A DNA stretch of 64,000 nucleotides from contig NZ_JASD01000008.1 of NCBI RefSeq assembly GCF_000622385.1, positions 124,001-188,000 on the forward strand. Reading direction: 5' to 3'. The position numbers were made by a program, and so were the translations under genes. Of the stretch, positions 55,161 through 64,000 are shown piece by piece. Each line of letters opens with the position of its first letter. The first letter of the stretch is position 1. Below the pieces are notes generated by a model. That model saw only the letters and a list, made by a program, of their open reading frames with translations, ran no database searches and had not been told where the DNA came from. This DNA is from Sulfitobacter noctilucicola (GTDB taxonomy: Bacteria; Pseudomonadota; Alphaproteobacteria; Rhodobacterales; Rhodobacteraceae).

Positions 55161-55935
55161 CCGTCCCCTCAATCCCTGGTATACACCCGCCATCCGGGCA
55201 GCCGATTGTGTCCAGAACGCCTTCGATCCAGTTGGTCGATCTGTCGAACTTGCCGTTGCGCAAAAACGCCATGGTTTCGGCAATCACGCGCGGGTTGTTC
55301 ATCATGAAAGTGTGGGTGACGGGCAGCACCAAATGATCCGTCATACCCTCGACGCGAGTGGAGGCGACGGAAACCTTGCCATCGTCAGGTCCAGGCAAAA
55401 GCGTAGAAAAATAGGGGTTCAATGATTGCGAACCAGCCAGTACGCCAAGTTCAAAAGTCACTGGCGGCAGGCTACGCGGCAGCGAATTTGGACCGGTGCC
55501 CATTTGCGCGCCCGCCGGACCGTTGATCCAGTCAAATGCCGCAACGTCGTTCAGCTCGTCTACAACTTCGCTGCCTTGGTTTGGTGGCCCCAACATCACC
55601 ACGCGACCGACGCGTGTGGCATCATTTTCCGCCACCCACTGGCGCACCAGAATGCCCCCCATGGAATGCGTGACGAAATCAACTTTGGGGGTGCCACACT
55701 GAGCGACTGCGGCTGGCAGTGTCTGACGTGTCAGCTCTTCGATCGGTGCTTCGGTGGACGGGTACCCCGGTCGCACAATCCGGTAGCCTTCGTTCTCCAA
55801 AGCAACTTCCATCAGAGCGAATGATGTCTCTGTCCGTGCCAGACCGTGCAATAGAATGACGCAGCGGTCCTGCGCCTGCCCCTGACAGGCGGTCAATGCG
55901 ATCAGCGCGGCAAAAAGACAGATGCGAATGCTCAT
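55147..55935 (-). CDS. Lipoprotein lipase/esterase, alpha/beta hydrolase
   Basis: A 262-residue protein with a lipoprotein signal peptide ([19 protein letters not shown], lipobox LTAC), so anchored in a membrane facing the periplasm. [20 protein letters not shown] is the oxyanion part, [15 protein letters not shown] the nucleophile elbow (Ser in HSMGG), and a His in [10 protein letters not shown] is probably catalytic. The 136 upstream codons in the frame are not homologous-looking. The gene overlaps phnM by 14 bases. Confidence 0.82.
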   Translation of the reverse strand: MSIRICLFAALIALTACQGQAQDRCVILLHGLARTETSFALMEVALENEGYRIVRPGYPSTEAPIEELTRQTLPAAVAQCGTPKVDFVTHSMGGILVRQWVAENDATRVGRVVMLGPPNQGSEVVDELNDVAAFDWINGPAGAQMGTGPNSLPRSLPPVTFELGVLAGSQSLNPYFSTLLPGPDDGKVSVASTRVEGMTDHLVLPVTHTFMMNNPRVIAETMAFLRNGKFDRSTNWIEGVLDTIGCPDGGCIPGIEGTDGEP

Positions 55936-55998
55936 ACCCCCGAGATAGACTGATTTGCGCGCGTGTGAAATGCTCTGTGTGCACCAAATGCGAAAGAC

Positions 55999-56457
55999 AT
56001 GCGAATGCATCTGAAATCTCCACGACTGGCCGTACGGGCCATAATTGTCAGCGACAACAGGCTTTTGATGGTTAACGCCTACCCCGAAGGTCAAAGCGAT
56101 CTGATCTGTGCGCCGGGGGGTGGTGTGGAAATGGGGGCTTCCCTGCCGGACAATCTGCGTCGTGAGGTTCACGAGGAAACCGGGCTGGAGATCGAAGTAG
56201 GTGACCCGTGCCTTGTGAACGAATTTCACGACCCTGCGCTTGGTTTTCATCAGGTCGATGTTTATTTCCGCTGCCAGCTTACCGGCTCTGACCGCATAGA
56301 TCCACTGTGGGAGGATGTTGACAAGATCGTCACGCAGCGCCACTGGCTCACCCCAGACCAGCTTGCAAAAAGACGGTACAAACCCGACAGTTTGATAGAG
56401 GTCGCTTTCGGTGAGGACGGGATCAGCTACGATCCTTTGGAACTACTTGTGCGCTGA
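55999..56457 (+). CDS. NUDIX hydrolase
   Basis: A 152-residue Nudix protein with the box [20 protein letters not shown] plus [11 protein letters not shown] (G-x5-E-x7-R-E-x-x-E-E-x-G-x pattern with substitutions). It hydrolyses a nucleoside-diphosphate derivative; the substrate is unknown. Divergent from the lipase and overlapping the convergent EamA gene by 35 bases at the 3' end. Confidence 0.87.
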   Translation: MRMHLKSPRLAVRAIIVSDNRLLMVNAYPEGQSDLICAPGGGVEMGASLPDNLRREVHEETGLEIEVGDPCLVNEFHDPALGFHQVDVYFRCQLTGSDRIDPLWEDVDKIVTQRHWLTPDQLAKRRYKPDSLIEVAFGEDGISYDPLELLVR

Positions 56458-57271
56458 CTGACCAAGCGATTCCGCCCACCACCAGACAGGTCGCAATCAC
56501 CAGTTCTATGCTGACGCTTTCCCCCAAGAATAGCGCGCCCGCAAAAAGGGCTATGACAGGAACGCTTAACTGAACAACTGCGGCAGTCGGGCCGCTGATC
56601 TGAGCCAGAACCCAATACCAAAGCGCATACCCCAGCCCCGAGGTCAGTCCACCGCAAACGATGCCAAGCACGATACCCATCGCGCTAAACCGTAAACCAG
56701 CCCCCACCAAAAGGATCAGCAGGATAGGAACGCAAAGCAGGAAGTTTGCTGTGGTTGCCGCCAGCGGGTCGCGGGCGCTGCGACCTATGATGCTATAGAC
56801 CGCCCAACCCAAACCGGCGAAGACCATCAACAGCGCGCCCATAGGGTCAGTGTTGCTTTCTGCACCCGGCCAGAGCGCGATCATAAGCCCTACAAAAGCT
56901 ATCGCCCCGCCTATAATCTGCTGCCGACTGGGCGCTGCACCAGTCAACGCGCCTTGCGTAAACATCGTGATCTGTACAACACCAAATAAGATCAGTGCCC
57001 CCAGTCCAGCATCCAGCGTCAGATAGGCGAGCGAGAACCCCACGAGATAAACGGCAAGGCTTATCGCGCCGGGGATGCGCGCCCGTCTCAGCAACGGCAG
57101 CCCACCGCCCCGCAAAGAGATCAACATGCCCAGCACAACAGCACCGGCGATAACGCGCACGAGTGCAAAACCTGATGGGTCGATATGTTGCCCGTCAATC
57201 GCCCACCGGGTCAAAAGGGAGTTGGACGCAAAGGCGATCATCGTGAGAACGGTGGCGAGAACAAGCTGCAT
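56423..57271 (-). CDS. EamA-family (DMT) transporter
   Basis: A 282-residue inner-membrane protein with about ten hydrophobic helices and two EamA repeats, beginning [40 protein letters not shown] and the C-terminal [20 protein letters not shown] are typical of drug/metabolite exporters. Substrate unknown. Its 3' end overlaps the NUDIX gene by 35 bases. Confidence 0.87.
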   Translation of the reverse strand: MQLVLATVLTMIAFASNSLLTRWAIDGQHIDPSGFALVRVIAGAVVLGMLISLRGGGLPLLRRARIPGAISLAVYLVGFSLAYLTLDAGLGALILFGVVQITMFTQGALTGAAPSRQQIIGGAIAFVGLMIALWPGAESNTDPMGALLMVFAGLGWAVYSIIGRSARDPLAATTANFLLCVPILLILLVGAGLRFSAMGIVLGIVCGGLTSGLGYALWYWVLAQISGPTAAVVQLSVPVIALFAGALFLGESVSIELVIATCLVVGGIAWSVSAQVVPKDRS

Positions 57272-57578
57272 TCATTCCGACTAGCCTTTGCAACCGGATA
57301 CGCCAAGAGCTTTCACACATTCGCCACTGTCACCTTCCAGTTACCGAGCGAGGACAGGCGGGCAGATGTGCAACCAAATTGTCCAACTTAGGCGAACACA
57401 ACGATGAAGATGTTGTTCCTAATAGGTAAAGCAATGCCGATAAGCTGGAGCTCAGCTATCGGCCTCGAAAATACACTGTGCGCTAGTACCGGATGAAATG
57501 CATCGCGCGTTACCTGCTATTCAATACGGACTGCTAACAGCGGCTCCAGCAGTGCCGGAGACATTAATCAGCAGCGCT
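57272..57578. other. 307-base gap with a strong hairpin
   Basis: No coding signal on either strand beyond shadow frames. It holds a hairpin at 57436-57463. The rest is of mixed composition with no promoter or repeat that I can support. Confidence 0.55.
57436..57463. ncRNA. Isolated stem-loop, possible small RNA element
   Basis: GCCGATA, a bulged A, GCTG, loop GAGCT, CAGC, TATCGGC: eleven pairs with one bulge, in the middle of a gap. No U-run follows on either strand, so it is not a canonical terminator. RNA identity is not established. Confidence 0.3.
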
Positions 57579-58244
57579 TCAGTGAAAGACAAACGTGTCG
57601 TCCTTGTCCAGCCCGACCAATAAGTCATCGATGTCCTGTTCGCCAAAACGGCTTCGCAGAATGTCAGCAGCGGTGTTTTCCTTTGACAAATTCTCACGCA
57701 CCAGCGCGATGACGTTGCTTTGTACATCCTTGTCTTGAAGGGCCTCGACCAAGCCTTCGCGAATTTGGGTTCGCTGCATTTGTGCGGCGATATCCAGTTC
57801 ATGCCGATGTTGTGCCGTAGCGAGCGCGTTAAGCATCGCCTCTCGCAGCGCTTCAACATCAAGCTCTTCTTTTGTTAGAAAATCGTGGCAACCATTGCGC
57901 ATGGCTTCAATCGCAGTCCGTTTGCCGTTGTCGCCGGTAATCATGATTTTCGCGGCCTGACGGTGACTGTCATTCCGCAACAGATGATCCAGTGCAACCA
58001 TGCCATCACCGATCGGAAGGCGATAGTCGATCAGGACCAGATCGTAGCTTTCCTCGTTCACTGCGCGGTCCATCGCTTCGATGCTGTCGACCTCATCCAT
58101 GTGAACGCAAAGGTTGGTCTTTTCGCTTAACCGGCGGATGCGCGCGCGGTCGAAATTGCTGTCGTCTAACAAAAGCGCTTTTATATCGCGGGGCATAGGC
58201 GCGCCGGGAGGGAACGAAGATGCGGCAGAATTGACATGTAACAT
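57579..58244 (-). CDS. Response regulator with C-terminal helical extension
   Basis: A 221-residue protein. Receiver domain about residues 20-145: acidic pair Asp27-Asp28 in LLLDDSNFDR, phosphoacceptor Asp73 in LVLIDYRLP, Thr in MITGDNG, Lys in FLTKEEL. The remaining 75 residues are helical with no DNA-binding motif that I recognise. The ATG at 58244 has AGAGGA 7 bases upstream. It lies 101 bases downstream of the histidine kinase, probably its partner. Confidence 0.85.
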   Translation of the reverse strand: MLHVNSAASSFPPGAPMPRDIKALLLDDSNFDRARIRRLSEKTNLCVHMDEVDSIEAMDRAVNEESYDLVLIDYRLPIGDGMVALDHLLRNDSHRQAAKIMITGDNGKRTAIEAMRNGCHDFLTKEELDVEALREAMLNALATAQHRHELDIAAQMQRTQIREGLVEALQDKDVQSNVIALVRENLSKENTAADILRSRFGEQDIDDLLVGLDKDDTFVFH

Positions 58245-58345
58245 GGCGGCGTCCTCTTGTTGTTTGGCCTCCTAAGGATTGCGGGAAATCCCTGACGAAA
58301 CATTAAAGGCCCGCGCTTAATCTCTGTAGATTGAGCAAAGTTTGA

Positions 58346-59122
58346 TCAATCTGCCACCAGAAACGCGTTGATGCGCACTTCTACATTAAGGCCGCCTGAA
58401 TAAGGTGAATCGCCCACAATCACCCCGCCTTCATAGAGGTTCGCGATTTTGCGTACGTTCGTCAGGCCCATACCGCTTCCCTCGATCTCGTCGCGTGGGC
58501 GCAATGTGTTCATCGCACCGAAAACCCGTTCTCGATACTCAGGTGCAATACCCGGACCATCATCCGAGACGCTCAGCAAAACGTCACCGCCTTCAAGCGA
58601 TGAAGAGACGATAATCTGGCCGCTGGCCTTGTCATGGTGTTTGACAGCGTTGCTGATCAGCGCGCTAAACATGGTCAGCACATCGCGCTCTCCCATCGTT
58701 ACGTGATTGCAATCAAGGTTTCGGATCACCTTGAAGCCTGCCGGCAGCTTTATCTCTTCCAACACCTGATCCAGAACGTCGTTGATATCGTTCTCGCAAA
58801 TCTTTTGCATGCGTCCGATCCGCGAAAACGTCAGCAAATCTACCAGCATACGGTCCAATCGACCGGCGTGACGGTTCAGCAGCTCAATAGAGGTGGCAAC
58901 CGGCCCCTCAAGCGGAAAGCCCGCCTCTTCCAGATCTTCGGCAATCCATTGAGGTAGTTCCAACAGCGCTCTGGCCGAACTGCGTACATCATGGCTTATA
59001 AGGTAGATGAAATCCTCGAAATCCTGAGAAGAACCGGATGTCGCCGTGACCGTGCGGCCATCATCATCGCAAACATTATGGCGCGGCGCGGCTTCTGATA
59101 CGACTTGTGCAGGGTTGGACAT
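58346..59122 (-). CDS. Soluble histidine kinase without obvious sensor domain
   Basis: A 258-residue kinase. Residues 1-35 are variable. The H-box with His44 is IYLISHDVRSSARALLELP, the N-box is ALISNAVKHHDK, and the G-boxes are SDDGPGIAPEYRERVFGAM and GSGMGLTNVRKIANLYEGG. There is no membrane helix and no PAS or GAF domain, so input must come from a partner protein or the kinase acts as a phosphorelay component. The response regulator gene follows. Confidence 0.87.
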   Translation of the reverse strand: MSNPAQVVSEAAPRHNVCDDDGRTVTATSGSSQDFEDFIYLISHDVRSSARALLELPQWIAEDLEEAGFPLEGPVATSIELLNRHAGRLDRMLVDLLTFSRIGRMQKICENDINDVLDQVLEEIKLPAGFKVIRNLDCNHVTMGERDVLTMFSALISNAVKHHDKASGQIIVSSSLEGGDVLLSVSDDGPGIAPEYRERVFGAMNTLRPRDEIEGSGMGLTNVRKIANLYEGGVIVGDSPYSGGLNVEVRINAFLVAD

Positions 59123-59243
59123 CTAAGAGGCTCTCAAGGCTAGGATACGCGCAAGCTAGCACCAGCCCCTTGCTGCACTCTTAACAGATCAGAAATTTGT
59201 CACCTGTTGTCTGATCTCTCCCAAAATTTTAATGTGCAAACCG

Positions 59244-59269
59244 AAAAGGGCGCGCCATGCGGCACGCCC
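59244..59269 (-). terminator. Terminator of groESL
   Basis: Minus strand GGGCGTG, eight-base loop, CGCGCCC (one G-U pair), then TTTTCGG. It lies about 53 bases after the groEL stop. Confidence 0.75.
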
Positions 59270-59321
59270 TCTCCAGATTAGTTTGGTCAGCTTATTCAGC
59301 TCACACCCCGTTAAGGGATGA

Positions 59322-60971
<1,650 letters not shown>

Positions 60972-61043
60972 TTATCTTCTCCATTTGTTTCGTGAATTGA
61001 GCGTCGAACCGTGAGGTGGGCAAAGCCCGCCATTTCCTGTCGA

Positions 61044-61331
61044 TCAGGAAATGATCCCCATGATGTCGCTCTCTTTCATCATCAGCATCTCTTCACCGTC
61101 TACGGTGACTTCTGTTCCGGACCATTTGCCGAACAGGATTTTATCGCCAGCTTTTACGGCAGGTGCGATCAGCTCGCCGCTGTCTTTACGGGCGCCTTCG
61201 CCAACAGATACAACTTCGCCTTCGGAAGGTTTTTCCTTGGCGGAATCAGGAATGATCAATCCACCGGCGGTTTTCTCTTCGCTTTCTGTACGCTTTACCA
61301 GCACGCGGTCGTGAAGCGGTTTCAATGCCAT
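61044..61331 (-). CDS. groES: Co-chaperonin GroES
   Basis: The 95-residue heptameric lid for GroEL. It has [20 protein letters not shown] at the N-terminus, the mobile loop [15 protein letters not shown] and the C-terminal [18 protein letters not shown]. It is the first gene of groESL, with a CIRCE element and a sigma-70 promoter about 70-130 bases upstream. Confidence 0.98.
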   Translation of the reverse strand: MALKPLHDRVLVKRTESEEKTAGGLIIPDSAKEKPSEGEVVSVGEGARKDSGELIAPAVKAGDKILFGKWSGTEVTVDGEEMLMMKESDIMGIIS

Positions 61332-61398
61332 CTTTGTAGCTCCTTAAGGCTCAAAGGTTACTCCTGAACCTGCCGCCCTTCGCTGGGCGGATCAGGCG

Positions 61399-61425
61399 TT
61401 ATCACTCGACACGTCTGAGTGCTAA
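61399..61425. promoter_or_regulatory. CIRCE element (HrcA operator)
   Basis: TTATCACTC-N9-GAGTGCTAA; the consensus is TTAGCACTC-N9-GAGTGCTAA, so one half is perfect and the other has one mismatch. It lies 67 bases before groES and just downstream of its promoter. HrcA binding here represses groESL in the absence of heat stress in many bacteria. Confidence 0.95.
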
Positions 61426-61432
61426 CGACGCT

Positions 61433-61461
61433 TAGCTAGTGAGAGTCTCAGAAGCTGTCAA
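61433..61461 (-). promoter_or_regulatory. Sigma-70-type promoter of groESL
   Basis: Minus strand TTGACA (61461-61456), 17 bases, TAGCTA (61438-61433), 7 bases before the CIRCE start. A full-consensus -35 with CIRCE overlapping the initiation region is as expected for HrcA control. Confidence 0.75.
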
Positions 61462-61580
61462 CCAAACGATTGAGAAAAATTCAGAGCGTTTAGGCGAATG
61501 GAAACCTCCACTCTTTAGGACTTGTTCAAACATAGGTTCCAGAATCGACGATTGAAGATCGGGCCCAAGGAGAATTGGAC

Positions 61581-63848
61581 ATGGCAACGATAGACGGCGG
61601 GGCTGGCGACGACTCCATCGATGGCGGAACAGACGCCGATTCCATCTCCGGCAACGAAGGTGCGGACATAATCCGCGGCATGGAAGAAAGCGATACCATC
61701 TCGGGTGGTGCAGGTGGCGACCAACTATATGGGGACGGCGGGAACGATTCTATCGATGGCGATAGTGGTGCCGACAGTCTGGATGGTGGTGACGGTGACG
61801 ATACTCTGTCGGGTGGAGAGGACAACGACACGCTCAGGGGTGGACAAGGAAAGGACAGCCTGTCAGGCGGTGCAGCCTCTGATACCTTCATCATCGAAAA
61901 TGCGTTCGGCAATGATACGATAGTCGGCGGTGAGACCGGCTTTGACAGTGACACCATAGAAGGCGGCAGCGTCACAACAAATCTGGCGGTTGTATTTGAC
62001 GGGACCGAGCATGGCACCATCACTGATGGTGCCGATACGATCACCTTCACTGAAATCGAGAATGTCTTTACCGGCAGCGGCAATGATACGCTTGACGCCC
62101 GCCTGGATACCAGCGGCGCAGGTCTTTTTGGTGGCGCCGGCGATGACGTGATCTATGGCGGGTCGGGTGCGGACTACATCGTAGGTGAAGATGGGGATGA
62201 CACGTTCCTGATCGAGGACAACTTCGGCAATGACACCATCATCGGCGGCGAAGGAGGCAGCGACTTCGATGCGATTGATCTAAGCGCGCTGAGTGGGCCG
62301 GTCACAGTTGTCTATGACGGCACCGGCAGTGGCACGATCACAAATGGCACCGACACGATCACATTCTCCGAGATTGAACGCATCATCCTGACGGAGCAGA
62401 GCGATCGCGTTGATGCGTCTTTGGACAATGACACTCTGGTTGCCGGTGACGCGCAGGGCGTGGACATCGAAGGGCGCGGGGGCGACGACACAATCGCCAG
62501 TGGGCAGGGCAACGATACGATCGACGGCGGTATCGGCAACGACAGCCTTGATGGCGGTTTGGGCAGTGATATCCTGCGGGGCGAAGAAGGCGAAGACACG
62601 ATTGCAGGAAAGGACGGTGATGATGTCATTACCGGCGGCAGCGGTGCCGATTCAATCGATGGCGGTGGCGGTGCAGATACAATCAGTGGCGGGACTGAGG
62701 CAGACATAATCGACGGTGGTACCGGTCGCGACCAGATCGACGGCGGCGATGGCAATGACCTGATCATCGGCGGCGCGGGGGGCGACTCCGTCTCGGGCGG
62801 CATAGGCAACGACAGCATCGACGGCGGTAGCGGCATCGATACCCTTTCAGGCGGCGAAGGTGCGGACACCCTCAATGGCGGCGAGGACAATGACAAGATC
62901 GACGGCTGGACCGGCGATGACAGCATCTCGGGCGACGGGGGCGATGACAGCCTGATTGGTTACGATGGCAGGGACACCATTGATGGCGGTACGGGCAACG
63001 ACACCCTTCATGGTGAGAATGACAACGATAACCTAAGCGGCGGCGCTGGAGAGGATGAGGTATACGGCGAAGCCGGTGCAGACACGCTCGACGGAGGAGC
63101 GGATGCCGATTGGGTGGACGGAGGGACCGGCAACGACAGCGTCATGGGGGGCGCGGGGAATGACACCGTTCTCGGCAGGTCTGGCGACGATACGATAGAT
63201 GGCGGCGACGGCGACGATACCGTTTCCGGCCACGCGGGCAACGACGCACTTTGGGGCGGAGCGGGTCAGGACAGCCTTTATGGCGGCAGCGGTGACGACT
63301 ATTTCGATGGCGGCACGGGCGATGACATCTACGAGATGGCTCGCTCCGCCGGATATGGCGCTGATGACCCCTCCGATACAGAAATTGACGTGGTACGGTT
63401 CGAGCCCGGCAGTGGCCACGACATCGCCTATGATTTTCGCGGTGAAGACGATTTCATCTATATCGGGAACCGCACAAACGACGAGATCATCGCCACACAG
63501 ATTGATGCCGATACCTGGGTTCTTACTTACGCAAATAACAAAGCCGACTCTCTGACACTCAACTTCGTTGCTGGTACTGCCCCTGATTCCGAGGGTGACC
63601 TCAAAAACCAATACCTCGATGCCACCGAATACACTCCGCCAGAAAATGGTGCCTCTGCGACGCGCAACCCCGCATGCTTTACACCCGGCAACATGATATT
63701 GACCGGAACAGGATTTAGGCGCATCGGTAGTTTGCGGGCGGGCGACAAACTCATAACGGCAGATGAAGGGGCTCAGCCCATTCTCGAGGTGCTGACAACA
63801 ACCCATTCTCCTGACGCGCTAATTACCCGAAAGGTCTTCGTCCTATAG
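61581..63848 (+). CDS. RTX calcium-binding repeat protein with C-terminal Hint domain (interrupted)
   Basis: A 755-residue reading frame. The start at 61581 has AAGGAG 8 bases upstream. Residues 1 to about 580 are nonapeptide repeats GGxGxDx(L/I)x that bind calcium, with two related modules inside (GTEHGTITDGADTITFTEIE and GTGSGTITNGTDTITFSEIE). A non-repeat stretch (about 590-690) then leads to a Hint_2 domain with an intact Cys (ACFTPGNMILTGTGFRRIGS, RAGDKLITADEG). The frame stops at 63846-63848, but the domain continues in another frame (see 63842-64000). No signal peptide; RTX proteins usually leave by type I secretion. Confidence 0.85.
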   Translation: MATIDGGAGDDSIDGGTDADSISGNEGADIIRGMEESDTISGGAGGDQLYGDGGNDSIDGDSGADSLDGGDGDDTLSGGEDNDTLRGGQGKDSLSGGAASDTFIIENAFGNDTIVGGETGFDSDTIEGGSVTTNLAVVFDGTEHGTITDGADTITFTEIENVFTGSGNDTLDARLDTSGAGLFGGAGDDVIYGGSGADYIVGEDGDDTFLIEDNFGNDTIIGGEGGSDFDAIDLSALSGPVTVVYDGTGSGTITNGTDTITFSEIERIILTEQSDRVDASLDNDTLVAGDAQGVDIEGRGGDDTIASGQGNDTIDGGIGNDSLDGGLGSDILRGEEGEDTIAGKDGDDVITGGSGADSIDGGGGADTISGGTEADIIDGGTGRDQIDGGDGNDLIIGGAGGDSVSGGIGNDSIDGGSGIDTLSGGEGADTLNGGEDNDKIDGWTGDDSISGDGGDDSLIGYDGRDTIDGGTGNDTLHGENDNDNLSGGAGEDEVYGEAGADTLDGGADADWVDGGTGNDSVMGGAGNDTVLGRSGDDTIDGGDGDDTVSGHAGNDALWGGAGQDSLYGGSGDDYFDGGTGDDIYEMARSAGYGADDPSDTEIDVVRFEPGSGHDIAYDFRGEDDFIYIGNRTNDEIIATQIDADTWVLTYANNKADSLTLNFVAGTAPDSEGDLKNQYLDATEYTPPENGASATRNPACFTPGNMILTGTGFRRIGSLRAGDKLITADEGAQPILEVLTTTHSPDALITRKVFVL
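61590..63330 (+). repeat. RTX nonapeptide repeat region
   Basis: Dozens of tandem Asp/Gly-rich 27-base units coding for GGxGxDxLx (for example GGIGNDSLDGGLGSDIL). Units are not identical at the DNA level. They fold as a calcium-bound parallel beta-roll outside the cell. Confidence 0.9.
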
Positions 63849-64000
63849 TCATAGAGGCCGGGTCCTTTGGCAGCGGCCTGCCACAACGGCGCATGCATCT
63901 TTCCCGCCAGCACGGCATTCTAAGTGGAAATGGCCGCGCGTTGATCCGCGCCGCCCATCTAAGCGAAGAGCTTGGTCTTGCCCGCGTGCAGGCGAACCGT
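63842..64000 (+). pseudogene. Out-of-frame continuation of the Hint domain
   Basis: In the frame starting at 63842 the 53 codons to the window end are open and read PIVIEAGSFGSGLPQRRMHL, SRQHGILSGNGRALIRAAHL, typical of the C-terminal part of a Hint_2 domain (G-x-L-P, L-S-x-Q-H-x-x-L). It continues the preceding gene if one C is added in GTCCTATAG (GTCCCTATAG). The gene is therefore frameshifted, either truly or by an assembly error in a C-run, and runs off the window. Confidence 0.75.

Noticed and set aside
61590..63330. Regularly spaced repeats that could suggest a CRISPR array
   Set aside because: The units are coding RTX nonapeptides in one open frame without conserved direct repeats and unique spacers.
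63033..63806. Open frame of 257 codons antisense to the RTX repeats
   Set aside because: The repeated GGN GAY pattern keeps the other strand open; not a gene.

Overview
The window reads as chromosomal sequence from an alphaproteobacterium of the Rhodobacterales, most likely a marine roseobacter. Pointers are the fused sulfate adenylyltransferase/APS kinase, the fused malic enzyme/phosphotransacetylase, the rhizobial-type glycerol ABC transporter (glpSTPQUV), an Hsp20-DUF1150 pair, two DUF1127-type small genes, two Hint-domain proteins and a CIRCE-controlled groESL. Gene density is high. I see no rRNA, tRNA, insertion sequence, integrase, CRISPR array or replication origin.

Layout. 1-10.4 kb: nucleoside salvage (cdd-deoA, deoA cut by the window start), maeB, an outer-membrane MipA/OmpV protein, prpE followed by a soluble class III nucleotide cyclase, csbD, nadK and glyA. 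10.4-23.4 kb: a large glycerol locus. The minus-strand operon runs glpD-glpS-glpT-glpP-glpQ-glpU-glpV-glpK-Fe-alcohol dehydrogenase. The divergent plus-strand unit is glpR plus a second permease pair that is paralogous to GlpP/GlpQ but has no ATPase or binding protein beside it. 23.4-32 kb: SDR, cupin, VOC and alpha/beta-hydrolase genes, carB, a LysR regulator, overlapping DUF1127-type genes and a GNAT protein. 32-43.4 kb: a stand-alone ketoacyl-ACP synthase III, arsH with a CII-like regulator, tdk, csaA-proC, a YbjN protein, a two-gene unit of a 714-residue coiled-coil zinc metallopeptidase and a small exported protein, ubiK, and the lgt-midA-pgeF operon.

43.4-64 kb: a 47-residue basic protein with a strong terminator, a Hint-domain protein without the usual cysteine, an Lrp regulator divergent from trxB, a membrane cyclase carrying a plant-type 2Fe-2S domain, sat-cysC, a PhzF protein, Hsp20-DUF1150 behind a sigma-32-like promoter, a DUF465 protein, purEK, an orphan phnM with a lipoprotein lipase, a NUDIX hydrolase, a DMT exporter, a histidine kinase/response regulator pair, groESL, and an RTX-repeat protein. 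The Hint domain of the RTX protein is interrupted by an apparent one-base frameshift just before the window ends.

The most unusual items are the metallopeptidase/exported-protein unit (possible effector plus partner), the trxB-linked redox-type cyclase, the orphan GlpPQ-like permeases with symmetrically placed candidate GlpR operators, and the frameshifted RTX-Hint gene.
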